Of a stretch of DNA of 64,000 nucleotides, positions 21,201 to 29,201 are shown in pieces; position 1 is the first letter of the stretch; every line of letters starts with the position of its first letter. A model generated the notes under the pieces. It was not told the DNA's origin, did no database searches, and saw only the letters and a program-made list of their open reading frames with translations. This DNA comes from Plazaster borealis. Taxonomy: Eukaryota; Echinodermata; Asteroidea; Forcipulatida; Labidiasteridae. Location of the stretch: contig CM037466.1 of assembly GCA_021014325.1 (NCBI GenBank), positions 14,844,765 to 14,908,764 on the forward strand. The letters run 5' to 3'. The position numbers were made by a program, and so were the translations under genes.

Positions 21201-23966
21201 AACCTTCCTGTAACATTTGCCAGTTTGTTGACCAGCTGTTTGGAACCATTCTGCTGTACAGGTTGTGTATGGCAGGATAACTGTGCACAGAACTATGTAT
21301 TGAATTGAAATGTTTTTTTTACAATAACATCACTCTCTAAGCCTGTAGGCTGAATTACATGTTTTGTATGTATGCATTCACAACATGATATCACATTACA
21401 GGCTGGCATAGTTTATCTATCATTGCAAGGCACAGTAGATGATATTGATTGGTCAAACAGTAGGAGGGTTAGTTTGACACAAATGTTTACAATGAAAATA
21501 AGTGTAAGTCAGATTCTTGGAAAACAAGCTAAAAAATTTCAATATTTTGAGGAAGTTTTAAAATCATTATTGCCGACTAGGGATAGACTTGCTTTAGTCT
21601 TTCACCTTATAAAGCTTGATTAGTAAGTTAGTCCACCACCTTGTAAATCCTGATTGATGAAGAGAGATATACTTGCTTTAGTCCTCCACCTTACATATAA
21701 ACTTGTATTAGTCCTCAACCATGTAAAACCTGATTGATTGGAGAGAGTTAGACTTGCTTTAGTCCTCCACCTTGTACAACCTAATTGGTGAAGACGTATA
21801 AACTTGTATTAGTCCTCCACCTTGTAAACCCTGATTGATGGAGAGAGATGGACTTGCTTTAGTCCTCCACCTTGTACAACCTAATTGGTGAGGACGTATA
21901 AACTTGTATTAGTCCTCCACCTTGTAAACCCTGATTGATGGAGAGAGATGGACTTGCTTTAGTCCTCCACCTTGTACAACCTAGTTGGTGAGGACGTATA
22001 AACTTGTATTAGTCCTCCACCTTGTAAACCCTGATTGATAAAGAGAGATAGACTTGCTTTATCCTCCACCTTGTACAACCTAATTGGTGAGGACGTATAA
22101 ACTTGTATTAGTCCTCCACCGTGTAAACCCTGATTGGTGAGGACGTATAAACTTGTATTAGTTCTCCACCGTGTAAAACCTGATATCTTCTGCATCTTTG
22201 TTTTCTACACAGCACCCAAGGCTGGTATGAGTAAATGCCCTTTGTGTCATAAGAGCATTGCAGCTGAAGATGATAAAGATGATAACTGGAGGAAACATCT
22301 CATGGAAACAGGGAAGGATGCTTGTCTCAAGAACCCAAGACGAGAAGCTTCCATCAAAAGAGGTCAGACATTAACTTCATTCCCTTCATGATTGTAACTA
22401 GATGTTTTGATATGTATTCTTTGTGGAGAGGGCAGACCTCGTACAAGGTTTCTTGTCTGACCTCCCCATACTGTTATAAGATGCGGAAAAGTTCCCCTTG
22501 TATTGTACTGCCTTATAGTATGGAAAAAATAAACCTTAACCTGAACCTGAACCTGAAGTACTTGAAGGCATGGACGAAATGATCTAATTTGAAAGCTCAT
22601 GATTGTAAATAGATGTTGATATGTATTCTTTGTGGAGAGGGCAGACCTCGTACGAGCTTCGGTTTCTTGTCTGAGCTCCCCATACTATTATAAGTTCCGT
22701 AAAAGTTTCCCTTGTATTGTACTGCCTTATAGTATGGAAAAAATAAACCTGAACCCGAACCTGAAACTTCAAAGTACAATATTTGTTTTTGGAAGAGTTG
22801 ATTCAGTCCCTTTCTCTTGCTTTCAGTAAATGTTCAAAGTTGAGCCTTTTTCACAGCTACTACTTGCCCTTTGCACGGATCCGTCATGTGCGTGTAGAGC
22901 CTCGACTTCATGCTTCATTTGAATTGTATTTATGCATCTGTTTCAATGAAAGTGTCATTACATTACCGTGACAATACAGAGTTATATAATGCTTCTATTC
23001 ACTGCTGTCCCCAAGTCGAGGCTCTTCACGCAATTGGCTGACCGTGCAAAGAGCGTATAATTGTAGGTGCTCCAACAGCCTCTCCGTTGTTTCACCCAAC
23101 CATACCACACATTTCTCTGCTCGTTCACATCCTGATACTGTAGCCGTCCCCAAAGCTAATACTCAGTGGTCCTCATCAAGCTTCTTCCCGCGTACTTCCT
23201 TACTTTGGAATTCACTACCCGTATCCTGCTTCCCTTCTTTTCATTTCTTTCCACTTGACTGCTTCTGTTAAACCATTAATACCTGTTTATGTGTGTTGTG
23301 TTGTCATTTAGCCTTTGAGAAAGACTCTGCTAGGGTCGAAACGTTGTGCCATTAACTAGGTTTTGCATTTATACCATTATGTCATTTTGGTTGGTAAGCA
23401 TTATTGGATTGTTCTTTCGTGTCTTTTTTATCTTTTGTTTGTTTTTCTTCTATGGTTGCCTTGGCAGTTAGTTTTGATTTTTGACACAGGTAGGGTTAGA
23501 GGCGTCTGTCTCCTGAAAAGATCAAAACATAACCGATGTCAGCAGGGTTAGGCTTATGTAATAAGTAACTTTTTAGTTCTCTGTTGGCGGGACAGACGTA
23601 TCCACATTCTGTGGTTTGGGCACTGGCCTGGTGACCAGTCTTGTTTCTTGATCTTTTTCTTCCATTCTGTGTATTTTAAAATAATGTTATGCGCTTTTGA
23701 TTATTTTTATGTAAGGAGCGCAACATAAATCTTGATTAGTATAATTATTATTACTAGTTTGCAACAGCTAATTGTATTTCCTAAACGAAACGAAATGAAA
23801 ACACAAAAATTCTTAAGCTCATTTCTTGCTCATCTTCATTTTTTCAGTGAGAGAAAACAAGAACCAACCAGCGTCAGAAAGGCAGCCACCAAAGAAAGCA
23901 CCGGAAGCAACAAAGAGTAAAATACCCACCAAGGAGGGCAAACGAAAAACACCGAGGCCTAAATAG
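6040..23966 (+). CDS. CEP104: CEP104, centrosomal/ciliary-tip TOG protein (complete, spliced)
   Basis: Role by family: CEP104 tracks microtubule plus ends and sits at the distal centriole and ciliary tip; it binds tubulin, EB1 and CP110. The coding exons I could place are 6040-6244, 6809-6890, 7958-8096, 8693-8880, 9517-9626, 10212-10267, 11112-11267, 13535-13695, 14544-14733, 15313-15480, 15918-16052, 16860-17050, 17671-17908, 19023-19136, 19692-19731, 20065-20243, 20719-20857, 22213-22362 and 23848-23966. All have GT-AG borders and compatible phases. They sum to 2760 nt, giving 919 residues, close to the human protein (about 925). The order is N-terminal beta-sandwich, coiled coil, TOG domain, coiled coil, zinc fingers and SKIP motif, and all parts are present. 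The start is MPHKI, as in vertebrates. The reading frame shows no breaks. Confidence 0.96.
6368..6507. mobile_element. 140-bp palindromic MITE in CEP104 intron 1
   Basis: Near-perfect inverted arms: TAAAGCCCGGTTCATACTTC at the left and its complement (reading GAAGTATGAACCCGGCTTTA) at the right. A second inner inverted pair contains TGACGTCA. There is no coding capacity. Confidence 0.8.
6809..8880 (+). other. CEP104: CEP104 exons 2-4: N-terminal jelly-roll-like domain
   Basis: Exons 6809-6890, 7958-8096 and 8693-8880 complete the N-terminal beta-sandwich (residues about 1-160), followed by an acidic linker. Visible landmarks are KIEFYIG, RYKRLGYV, ARELKSVHVDAVGQYLRL and NHVNKYNVYNQ, then LIAINVIGDE. 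The exon joins restore Leu-Gly-Tyr-Val across intron 2 and Asn-Gln-Val across intron 3. The acidic segment after VIGDE differs in length from the human one, as expected for a linker. Confidence 0.92.
7551..7775 (+). mobile_element. CTGGCCAGC-type element in CEP104 intron 2
   Basis: It shares GGTTTGCCCTTAA, ACTGGCCAGCAGGACCAGTT and CATTTGGCCAGCGGACC with related copies at 54456-54670 and, interrupted, at 45100-45830. Its ends form a short imperfect inverted repeat (GGTTTGCCCTT / AGGGAGAACACTG). Confidence 0.6.
8921..9215 (+). mobile_element. tRNA-headed SINE in CEP104 intron 4
   Basis: The head has an A-box-like TGGCCGAGCGGTTAAGAG and a B box GGTTCGAATCC spaced as in a Ser/Leu-type tRNA, but the acceptor arms do not pair. 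The body continues to a tail near 9215. Other copies are listed separately. Confidence 0.75.
9925..10060 (+). mobile_element. SINE body fragment in CEP104 intron 5
   Basis: It matches the body of the Ser/Leu-type SINE (GTGCACGTAAAAGAACCCAG and GGGGTTAACCCCGGTGTTT). The tRNA head and tail are missing. Confidence 0.55.
10419..10994 (+). mobile_element. GGGCCCAATTTCAT repeat with a nested insertion
   Basis: The left end (GGGCCCAATTTCATGGAGC) and right end (GCTCTATGAAATTGTGCCC) form long inverted ends. The element is split by the TTAA element at 10569-10954, so it is older than that insertion. Other copies are at 13705, 25401, 27565 and 55800. Confidence 0.75.
10569..10954 (+). mobile_element. 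TTAA fold-back element, family 1, copy 2 (nested)
   Basis: It is flanked by TTAA at 10569-10572 and 10951-10954, with ends AGGCAGTGGACACTGATGG and complement-like CCAGTGTC. Internal sequence matches copies 1 and 3. It inserted into the repeat spanning 10419-10994. Confidence 0.85.
11682..11705 (+). other. CEP104: Candidate 24-nt microexon of CEP104
   Basis: A pyrimidine-rich 3' splice site (TTTTTCTCTCAAG) ends at 11681 and a consensus donor (GTAAGT) starts at 11706, leaving 24 nt between them. The preceding and following coding exons join in phase 0, so inclusion would add eight in-frame residues, SLFWPPKN, without a stop. The segment falls in the variable linker between the coiled coil and the TOG domain. 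Only RNA evidence could confirm use. Confidence 0.45.
11985..12145. repeat. Dispersed repeat (GGAATTTCATAT..-type) in a CEP104 intron
   Basis: This 160-bp block, with ATGCCTGGAATGACATGGAG and GAAATTCCAGGCCTG at its ends, recurs at about 20900-21060 and 26465-26600. The ends form an inverted pair (GCCTGGAAT / ATTCCAGGC), so it may be another fold-back family. Confidence 0.55.
12598..12672 (+). mobile_element. tRNA-like SINE head, Asn/Val-like
   Basis: GGATAGCTCAGTTGGTGGAGC resembles a tRNA D-arm with A box, and GGTTCAAGTCC a B box. The acceptor stem does not pair, so this is treated as a SINE head and not as a tRNA gene. Confidence 0.55.
13705..13880 (+). mobile_element. GGGCCCAATTTCAT repeat, intact copy
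   Basis: This uninterrupted 176-bp copy begins 9 nt after the donor of CEP104 exon 8. The inverted ends are GGGCCCAATTTCATAGAGC and GCTCTATGAAATTGTGCC. The interior shows TGCTTA/TAAGCA pairs. Confidence 0.75.
13939..14310 (+). mobile_element. tRNA-headed SINE, second body type
   Basis: The Ser/Leu-type head (GTGTCGTGGCCGAGCAG ... GGTTTGAATCC) is followed by a body different from the 8921 copy, ending near GTTAGGCGATATCTC and an A/T-rich tail. The same body occurs inverted at 32680-33017. Confidence 0.7.
14355..14473. mobile_element. CTGTCCGAATT fold-back in CEP104 intron 8
   Basis: The left arm TGGCTTCAGCAGTGGCTATGG pairs with the right arm CCATAGCCATAGCTGTAGCC. Related copies are at 35078-35203, 35205-35328 and (partial) 42822-42895. 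Confidence 0.6.
15491..15620 (+). mobile_element. Truncated TTAA GGGGCTGTGTCGT element
   Basis: TTAA at 15491 is followed by AGGGGCTGTGTCGTTATGATC, matching the intact copy at 49192-49398. The right arm is absent. It starts 10 nt after the donor of CEP104 exon 10. Confidence 0.6.
16169..16583 (-). mobile_element. tRNA-headed SINE, full length, inverted
   Basis: On the - strand it starts with the Ser/Leu-type head (GGCCGAGCGGATAAGA, B box GGTTCGAGTCC), runs through the body and ends with ATT repeats near 16170. It lies in CEP104 intron 11. Confidence 0.8.
17277..17513 (-). mobile_element. SINE copy, inverted, diverged
   Basis: The - strand shows GTGTCGTAGCTGAGCGG at its start and a B-box-like GGTTTGATTCC, then a shortened body. 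It lies in CEP104 intron 12 and is more diverged than the 16169 copy. Confidence 0.55.
19023..19731 (+). other. CEP104: CEP104 exons 14-15: second coiled coil
   Basis: Exon 14 (19023-19136) encodes a Lys/Glu/Gln-rich helix (KKRKQAEIEELQQQLADLRS). Exon 15 (19692-19731) is only 40 nt and encodes PDAPGKAPKAGNK, a flexible linker. Human CEP104 has an equivalent helix-linker between TOG and zinc fingers. The small exon 15 is supported by good splice sites and by the phase of its neighbours. Confidence 0.85.
19357..19505 (+). mobile_element. SINE tail, ATT repeats and TA microsatellite
   Basis: GTTCAAGCGCCTTGAATACC and GTGCTATATAAGACTC match the SINE 3' end, followed by ATT repeats and a TA run at about 19453-19470. 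A second SINE tail (ATCCCCGATGCAAAATTAAC) follows. Confidence 0.55.
20065..22362 (+). other. CEP104: CEP104 exons 16-18: zinc-finger array
   Basis: Exons 20065-20243, 20719-20857 and 22213-22362 (residues about 725-880) encode the tandem Cys/His zinc fingers that bind CP110 in the human protein. Visible ligand pairs include CIFC with MHYWKHC, CHSC, KCPRC and KCPLC with WRKHL. The context EGLDMHYWKHCPML is nearly identical to vertebrates. Intron 17 holds a 100-bp tandem array; the last zinc-finger exon follows it directly with a normal CACAG acceptor. Confidence 0.92.
21590..22190 (+). repeat. 100-bp tandem array in CEP104 intron 17
   Basis: The repeat unit is exactly 100 bp in the best copies (GATTGATGGAGAGAGATGG recurs at about 21833 and 21933, and in variant form near 22033). 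It is itself a dimer of two ~50-bp halves that both contain AGTCCTCCACCTTGTA. About six units are present. The array ends just upstream of the acceptor of the last zinc-finger exon. Confidence 0.85.
22384..22790 (+). repeat. Tandem pair of ~200-bp repeats in CEP104 intron 18
   Basis: Two copies (22384-22560 and 22597-22770) share CATGATTGTAA, TTTGTGGAGAGGGCAGACCT and TATAGTATGGAAAAAATAAA, each followed by a CCTGAA hexamer run. They may be 3' ends of a retroelement, but no coding part is present. Confidence 0.6.
23060..23280 (+). mobile_element. LINE C-terminal fragment in CEP104 intron 18
   Basis: An open stretch on the + strand encodes SFFPRTSLLWNSLPVSCFPS, the typical end of non-LTR retrotransposon ORF2 proteins (R-T-x-x-x-WNSLP). 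Upstream reverse-transcriptase motifs are absent, so this is a 5'-truncated dead copy. Confidence 0.65.
23848..23966 (+). other. CEP104: CEP104 last coding exon with SxIP motif
   Basis: The exon encodes a Lys/Pro-rich basic tail that contains SKIPT at about residues 904-908. That is the SxIP motif used by CEP104 to bind EB1 at microtubule plus ends, and it matches the human tail (SKIPTPK). The frame stops at TAG 23964-23966. The DNA after the stop keeps the same A/C-rich character and repeats pieces of this exon. Confidence 0.9.
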
Positions 23967-24660
23967 ATTCAAGAAGCCCACCGAGAAGTGAGACCAAGTC
24001 ACACAAGAAACGCCTGCAGTTTGAACTTTTGAAGACAAACTCACCTAGCCCACCAAAGAACAACGCAAAAATAAGACACCAGTATAAAGATAGTGTTAAG
24101 AACTCTCATCATGGACTTGCTGAACCCACCTAGAGAAAAGCATCACAGCACAAAACCTGAAAGAAAGACACCAAGACCTAACTAGAATCAAGACAACCAA
24201 CAAGAAGTGTGACCCAATAAATGATAAGAAAAAATGTCTGCAGAGATGTAAGTGTTTTAATAAGATGAACTCGTCTAACTCACCAAGGAACAAAGAAAAA
24301 ACAAGACACCAGTAAGACGTAGATCCAAGAATGCTGTAATGTAAGACGAACCCACCAAGTAAGGCAAGTGAAAAACAACACAACACCATCAAGGATTAAA
24401 AAACACACAAAAAAAACACCAAGATTGAAATAAAACCTAGATGTGACACAAATGTTGCGTCGGGACAAGTGCATACACCAATTCAAATATTATTTTACGA
24501 GAAACTCGCCACCAAGGAATGAAGCAAAAACACTAGACCCCAACACAAGATGTAGATTCAAGAACCCTTAAAAGAGAAACAAACCCATCAAGGAATGAAA
24601 CAAAGAAAGCAAAACACCACCAGCAAAAAATTTAGAAGAGAAACTTGCCCACCAACAGTG
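23967..24660 (+). repeat. A/C-rich degenerate tandem repeats in the CEP104 3' UTR
   Basis: The sequence just after the CEP104 stop repeats motifs of the last exon. Copies of GACACC(A/G)AG..CTA.ATTCAAGA recur near 23950, 24169, 24304 and 24535, and ACCCACCAAGGAA-like blocks recur between them. Spacing is irregular (about 100-230 nt) and copies are diverged. An AATAAA lies at about 24205, but I cannot choose a polyadenylation site. Confidence 0.6.
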
Positions 24661-24868
24661 GTGTATTAACTAAGGGGGCACAGGGGGGGGGGGGAGCATT
24701 TGAAATTTTGGCTTTGAGATTAAAAATTACCATTAAAATGTTGCATTTGATAAGTTTTAATGCGATAATTTGAATGTTTTTAAAACTATTTTTCCCTTTA
24801 CACGCAGACGATGTATTTGTTTTTACACTCGCGTCAGATTCTCTTATAAAAAATAATAAATGGCATAA

Positions 24869-25342
24869 CAAGATCGCTGAAAAGGGGCTTGTTTAAAGGA
24901 ACATTACAGAATTGGTTTTTGCTAACTGGCAGTGTAATCACTTTATGTAATCCACCATATACATAAACTGACAAACCTGTAGAAGTTTGAGATCGATCGG
25001 CCATCTGGGTCACGAGAAAATAGTGAAAAACCGATTACACATTTGCATGTGTTATACAATGCATGAATAAAACGCTCATGAGCGATAAACTCCAATCGGA
25101 AATTAGTTTTATTTATTTCTCATCAAATATGGCATTTCAGACGGAAATATTTCTAGGGATGTTTTCTACTATCATCATCATTAGACTGTGTAAGTTTTGT
25201 GTAAATCTGTGATCATAAAGAAAATTTTAATTACCAGTTCTGTAATGTTCCTTTAAGAGAAGGAAATTACAGTTTGACCAGAACCTTCTGGCCAAACTGT
25301 AATTTTTCTTCTCTTAAACAAGCCCCTTTTCAGCGATCTTGT
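24869..25342. mobile_element. Outer fold-back enclosing a TTAA element
   Basis: The left arm GATCGCTGAAAAGGGGCTTG and its complement near 25342 enclose the TTAA element 24893-25256. Between them lies a second inverted pair (AAATTACAGTTTG / CAAACTGTAATTT) at 25264-25303. Confidence 0.7.
24893..25256. mobile_element. TTAA fold-back element, family 3
   Basis: TTAA on both sides, with inverted ends AGGAACATTACAGAATTGG and CCAGTTCTGTAATGTTCCT. No coding frame. It lies 3' of CEP104. Confidence 0.8.
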
Positions 25343-25400
25343 TAGAAAAAATGGTGCATCCAATTGTGCCCCTCTAAAATTTTACCCTAGTTTCGGCACT

Positions 25401-25952
25401 GCCCAAATTCATCGAGCTCCTTAAAGGCAGTGGACACTATTGATACTTACTCAAAATAATTATTAGCATAAAACCTTACTTGGTAACGAGTAATGGGGAG
25501 CTGTTGACAGTATAAAACATTGTGAGAACGGCTCCCTCTGAAGTAACGTAGTTTTCGAGAAAGAAGTAATTTTCCACGAATTTTATTTCGAGACCTCAGG
25601 TTTAGAATTTGAGGTCTCGAAATCAAGCATCTGAAAGCACACAACTTTGTGTGACAAGGGTGTTTTTTCTTTCATTATTATCTCGCAACTTCGACGACCA
25701 ATTGAGTTCAAATTTTCATAGGTTTGTTATTTTGTGCATATGTTGAGATACACCAAGTGAGAATACTGGTCTTTGACAATTACCAATAGTGTCCAGTGTC
25801 TTTAAGCACAAAAACTAGCCAAGCACAACAAAATTACCAGCTAAAATACCATTGCACATGTAGCATCTGTGACTGGTATCCTGCTTATTGTTGCTCAGCA
25901 GACATTTGTTAAGCAATATTTTCTGCTTAAGCAGCTCTATGAAATTGGGCCC
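25401..25952 (+). mobile_element. GGGCCCAATTTCAT repeat with a second nested insertion
   Basis: The left part is short (GCCCAAATTCATCGAGCTC); the right part, after the nested TTAA element, runs to GCTCTATGAAATTGGGCCC. The arrangement parallels 10419-10994. Confidence 0.7.
25421..25805 (+). mobile_element. TTAA fold-back element, family 1, copy 3 (nested)
   Basis: TTAA at 25421-25424 and 25802-25805. The interior is close to copy 2 (10569-10954), including an internal palindrome around GAGACCTCAGGTTTAGAATT. Confidence 0.85.
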
Positions 25953-26845
25953 AAGACACAAGAAGAAAAAGGCAAGACACAATCCATGTAAATCTGACAC
26001 CCACAGTTTATTGTTTAAATGATTGTTTTTTGTTCATTGGATATGGATTTGAAATGCATGTTTACCACACTCCTTCTGGATTTAATGCAGAGCTGCCAAC
26101 AATTGTATTTTGCAATCAATGAGGGTTTGGATAACAGTCAGGGAGATATTTAGAATTCCATTCAACATTGTAGGGAAAAGTTTAATCAGGGAGATTTTCA
26201 AATTTGTTCATCAGATTATGGAAAGCTTGGTTTATTTTCAGGGAACTTTCTGCAGAATCAGGGAGAGTTGGCAGCTCTGTGAACGACGATGTATAAATAT
26301 AAATAATAACTGATTGGGGAAATACTCGGCAACCATGGAGGGATTTTCCTTCCTCCGACCATGGTACAACCAACTCCAGTTTTGTCTGACGTTTGACGTA
26401 ACTGTCTCAAATGCTTTTTTGCCAAAACAAACAAAAACGGCACAACAGGATAAAGTTTATGTCATGGCATGCCTGGCATTACACGGGGGCCACAGCCTCT
26501 GTCGACCTGTTTTTTTGCCTTGCTGCCCTTTCAAAAGTTTCTCAAAGAATTTAAGATTTTCCAATGGAAATGTCCTTTCAAAGATGAAATTCCAAGCCTG
26601 CCCAGATTTGGTTTGTACATGTAAACTTAAATGTCAGTTTTAGCAACTGAACATTTCCCGCCATTTGATCTTCAAACTGCTTTTACTTCTGACCTTGATT
26701 GTTTTTGCGTAGCTCTTGGGAAATTGTTTCGGTCAAATAATTTTTCGTCTGAAATTTGTTTCTGGTCATTGTAGCCAAAACACACCCCTGCATTTCTATT
26801 AGTATTTATACGTGTACAGTACATCAAGCTATTCCACAATGAACT

Positions 26846-27199
26846 TTAAAGGGTCTGTATACGTTTGGTAATGACTCTGAAAATTAATGGCTATAAAAAC
26901 TTACTTGGTAAGAAGTACAGCAGCTTTGGATAGTATAATGCATTTTGAGAAACTTTTCAATTTTTATCCCCCTAAATTTTAATCTGAGAAGCGTTACTGC
27001 AGTAAAGTTTCTCAGAATGTGTATTTCAATTGCAGATTATTCTTTCTGCGTGGACATAATCGCTCCAGATTTTCGGCAATATCTCCAAAACCCTTTTGAA
27101 ATGAAATTTTTACAGGTTTCTTTTAAGGTCTATATCTACAACTATATAGGATTGAAACAAACAGTGGGTTCCAATACCAAACGTATATAATCCCTTTAA
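26846..27199 (+). mobile_element. TTAA fold-back element, family 2, copy b
   Basis: TTAA on both sides and ends AGGGTCTGTATACGTTTGG and CCAAACGTATATAATCCCT. The interior matches copy a at 3108-3504. Confidence 0.8.
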
Positions 27200-27564
27200 C
27201 ACCGTTATCTAAAAAGATTGTTGAACATATTATTCTCTTTTTCTTTAGACAAGGCCATGCTCCTGTTTTACACATTTTGTGTTCAAGTGATTTGTAGAAA
27301 AGATATTGCCGTGGTTTGTTCTTTTTGTTGTGCAAATCTTTTTGTTGAATTTGAAATCAATTTAATAATTTACCTCGCTTTTCAGCTTGCAGAGTGTGTA
27401 CATAATGTAAACAATTATATTGTATAGATTATAACAACATTTATTTAGACAATGTTTCTAGATGTATGATAGTGTAAAGGATTTGTCTATTTATCTTGTA
27501 TGATAGTTATTAAAATGAAATTCTAATACATACTTATATATCCGAGATGAGTCATTGCTGACAA

Positions 27565-27740
27565 GGGCCTGAATTCATAGAATTGCTAAACAATTTGTTT
27601 TGCTTTGCAGAAATGAGCAGGATACCAGTCACAAATTGTACATGTGACATGGTAGTTTGGCGGTTAACCTTATTCTGGTAAGCATAATTTTGTTGTGCTT
27701 AGCTACTTTTTGTGCTTAAGCAGCTCTATGAAATTGGGCC
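27565..27740 (+). mobile_element. GGGCCCAATTTCAT repeat, further copy
   Basis: This uninterrupted copy between CEP104 and TCF19 has the ends GGGCCTGAATTCATAGA and GCTCTATGAAATTGGGCC. Confidence 0.65.
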
Positions 27741-28234
27741 AAGGTCTGAAACTACATGTAGGATCTATATTTTAGGAGATATGTTGAAATGATGGCATTC
27801 CAAAATCTACTCCGTCCGCAGCAGTAGAATAAATAGCAAGACAAGTTCTCAAAGAACAAATCTACACAGTAAAGTAGATACACACATGGTGTTACGGCAA
27901 ACTGAATATATACATTGATACCTCACCATGCAATGCCACAAAACCCATATGGCATTCTACCTTTTGTAGTAACAGATTTCAAGGAGTTTTTGGGAACAGT
28001 ATCCTCGGACACTAGAGAAGAATTAGAGAAGATTTGCCAGTTTAGCATTTCCCATGTGTTTTTAAACACATAGTTCTCCATTTTGATCAGCCTGAAAATC
28101 CATTAAAGTAAAAAGTATAAAAATTCACAAAATGTTAAAAAAGAAAAGAAGGCAAAATAATTAAATGAATACATAGTACATACATAAAACATGACACAAT
28201 ATCTACATTATTTATAACAAGACACAAAAAGTGG

Positions 28235-28345
28235 TGCTTTCTCCAGAAGACGATCAGAGCATACTGATCGAAACGTCGAGTTGAAACCAACGGTTCTTTT
28301 CAGAACCACTCCAACTCATTTAGAGATAGTCATTACATGGTGTTA
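28235..28345 (+). repeat. GAAACGTCGAG dispersed repeat
   Basis: It contains GATCGAAACGTCGAG followed by a small hairpin GGTTCTTTTCAGAACC. Versions of the same block occur at about 2030-2120, 45965-46060 and 58690-58740. Confidence 0.55.
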
Positions 28346-28640
28346 CTGCAAACCTTTCCATATAAGACACAAATAGGTAAAAGATAGAAACTTTTAAAAA
28401 TAGAATCCCATGGTGACTTAGACTTCCAGGTTTTGGTCGCGAACGTCTTGGTGCAAGTCTTGGACCACCAGTTCATTATCTTGGTCTCAAATCTGATGTT
28501 GCTTGGTAGTTTGTGACTGTGACATATCCTGGAGATGGTGGCGGGCGTTGGTCCCGGAGGGTGAACAAGGGGGCACAATCCACCTGCCAAAATTAAGTAT
28601 GCATTCCTAGTCCTACTAGGGAGCATCGCTCATCAGCCCT

Positions 28641-28760
28641 CCAAGCCAATCAACTCTCTGGATCTGCCCGCCAAGCCAATCGACTCTCTGGATCTGCCCT
28701 CCAAGCCAATCAACTCTCTGGATCTGCCCTCCAAGCCAATCAACTCTCTGGATCTGCCCT
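28641..28760 (+). repeat. 30-bp tandem repeat, four copies
   Basis: Four near-perfect copies of a 30-bp unit that begins CCAAGCCAATCAACTC and ends GGATCTGCCCT, next to the LINE tail fragment. It is probably in the TCF19 3' flank or 3' UTR. Confidence 0.85.
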
Positions 28761-28802
28761 AGGTCAGGACTACAATGGTAGAGTGTCTGGATCTGCCCTC
28801 AA

Positions 28803-29146
28803 TCGATCAAGTCGAGGCCATACAGCATCGCAGGATCACATGAGGAATGTAGACCTCTACGCTGGCATGCCGAAGGTGACAGAAAAGATCCATCAACGCC
28901 GTCTCAAACTTGCAAGGCACTGCGTCCGTCCGTCGCCTGGAGCTTGTAGCTAGCCCAACCATTCTCTGGGAACCCACATGGGGTACTGCCTCACGCGGGA
29001 GAAGATGTTTCTCCTTCATGGACTTGCTGAAACGGGACACTGGCTTGGCCAGCGCTGAGGAGCTGTGTTCTTGCATGCTGGACCAGGTCATCTGGACCAA
29101 GATCACTGGGCAGGCTCGAGACGCTGTATGGCCTCGACTTGATTAA
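28803..29146 (+). mobile_element. LINE ORF2 3' tail
   Basis: The + strand frame (with one break) reads RRLKLARHC, then [34 protein letters not shown] and a stop, the typical C-terminal tail of a non-LTR retrotransposon. It is flanked by two copies of AGGTCAGGACTACAA at 28762 and 29162. The same tail builds the array at 61701-62241. Confidence 0.65.
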
Positions 29147-29201
29147 TTGGATCTGCCCTCTAGGTCAGGACTACAACGGCAGAGTGTCTGTTTCAGTTGC
29201 T

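Noticed and set aside
21959..22195. A repeat-protein frame on the - strand
   Set aside because: It is translation of the 100-bp tandem array; the period is not a multiple of three and no gene signals are present.
28910..29146. A separate small gene on the + strand
   Set aside because: Its translation is the tail of a retrotransposon ORF2 and has a frame break upstream.
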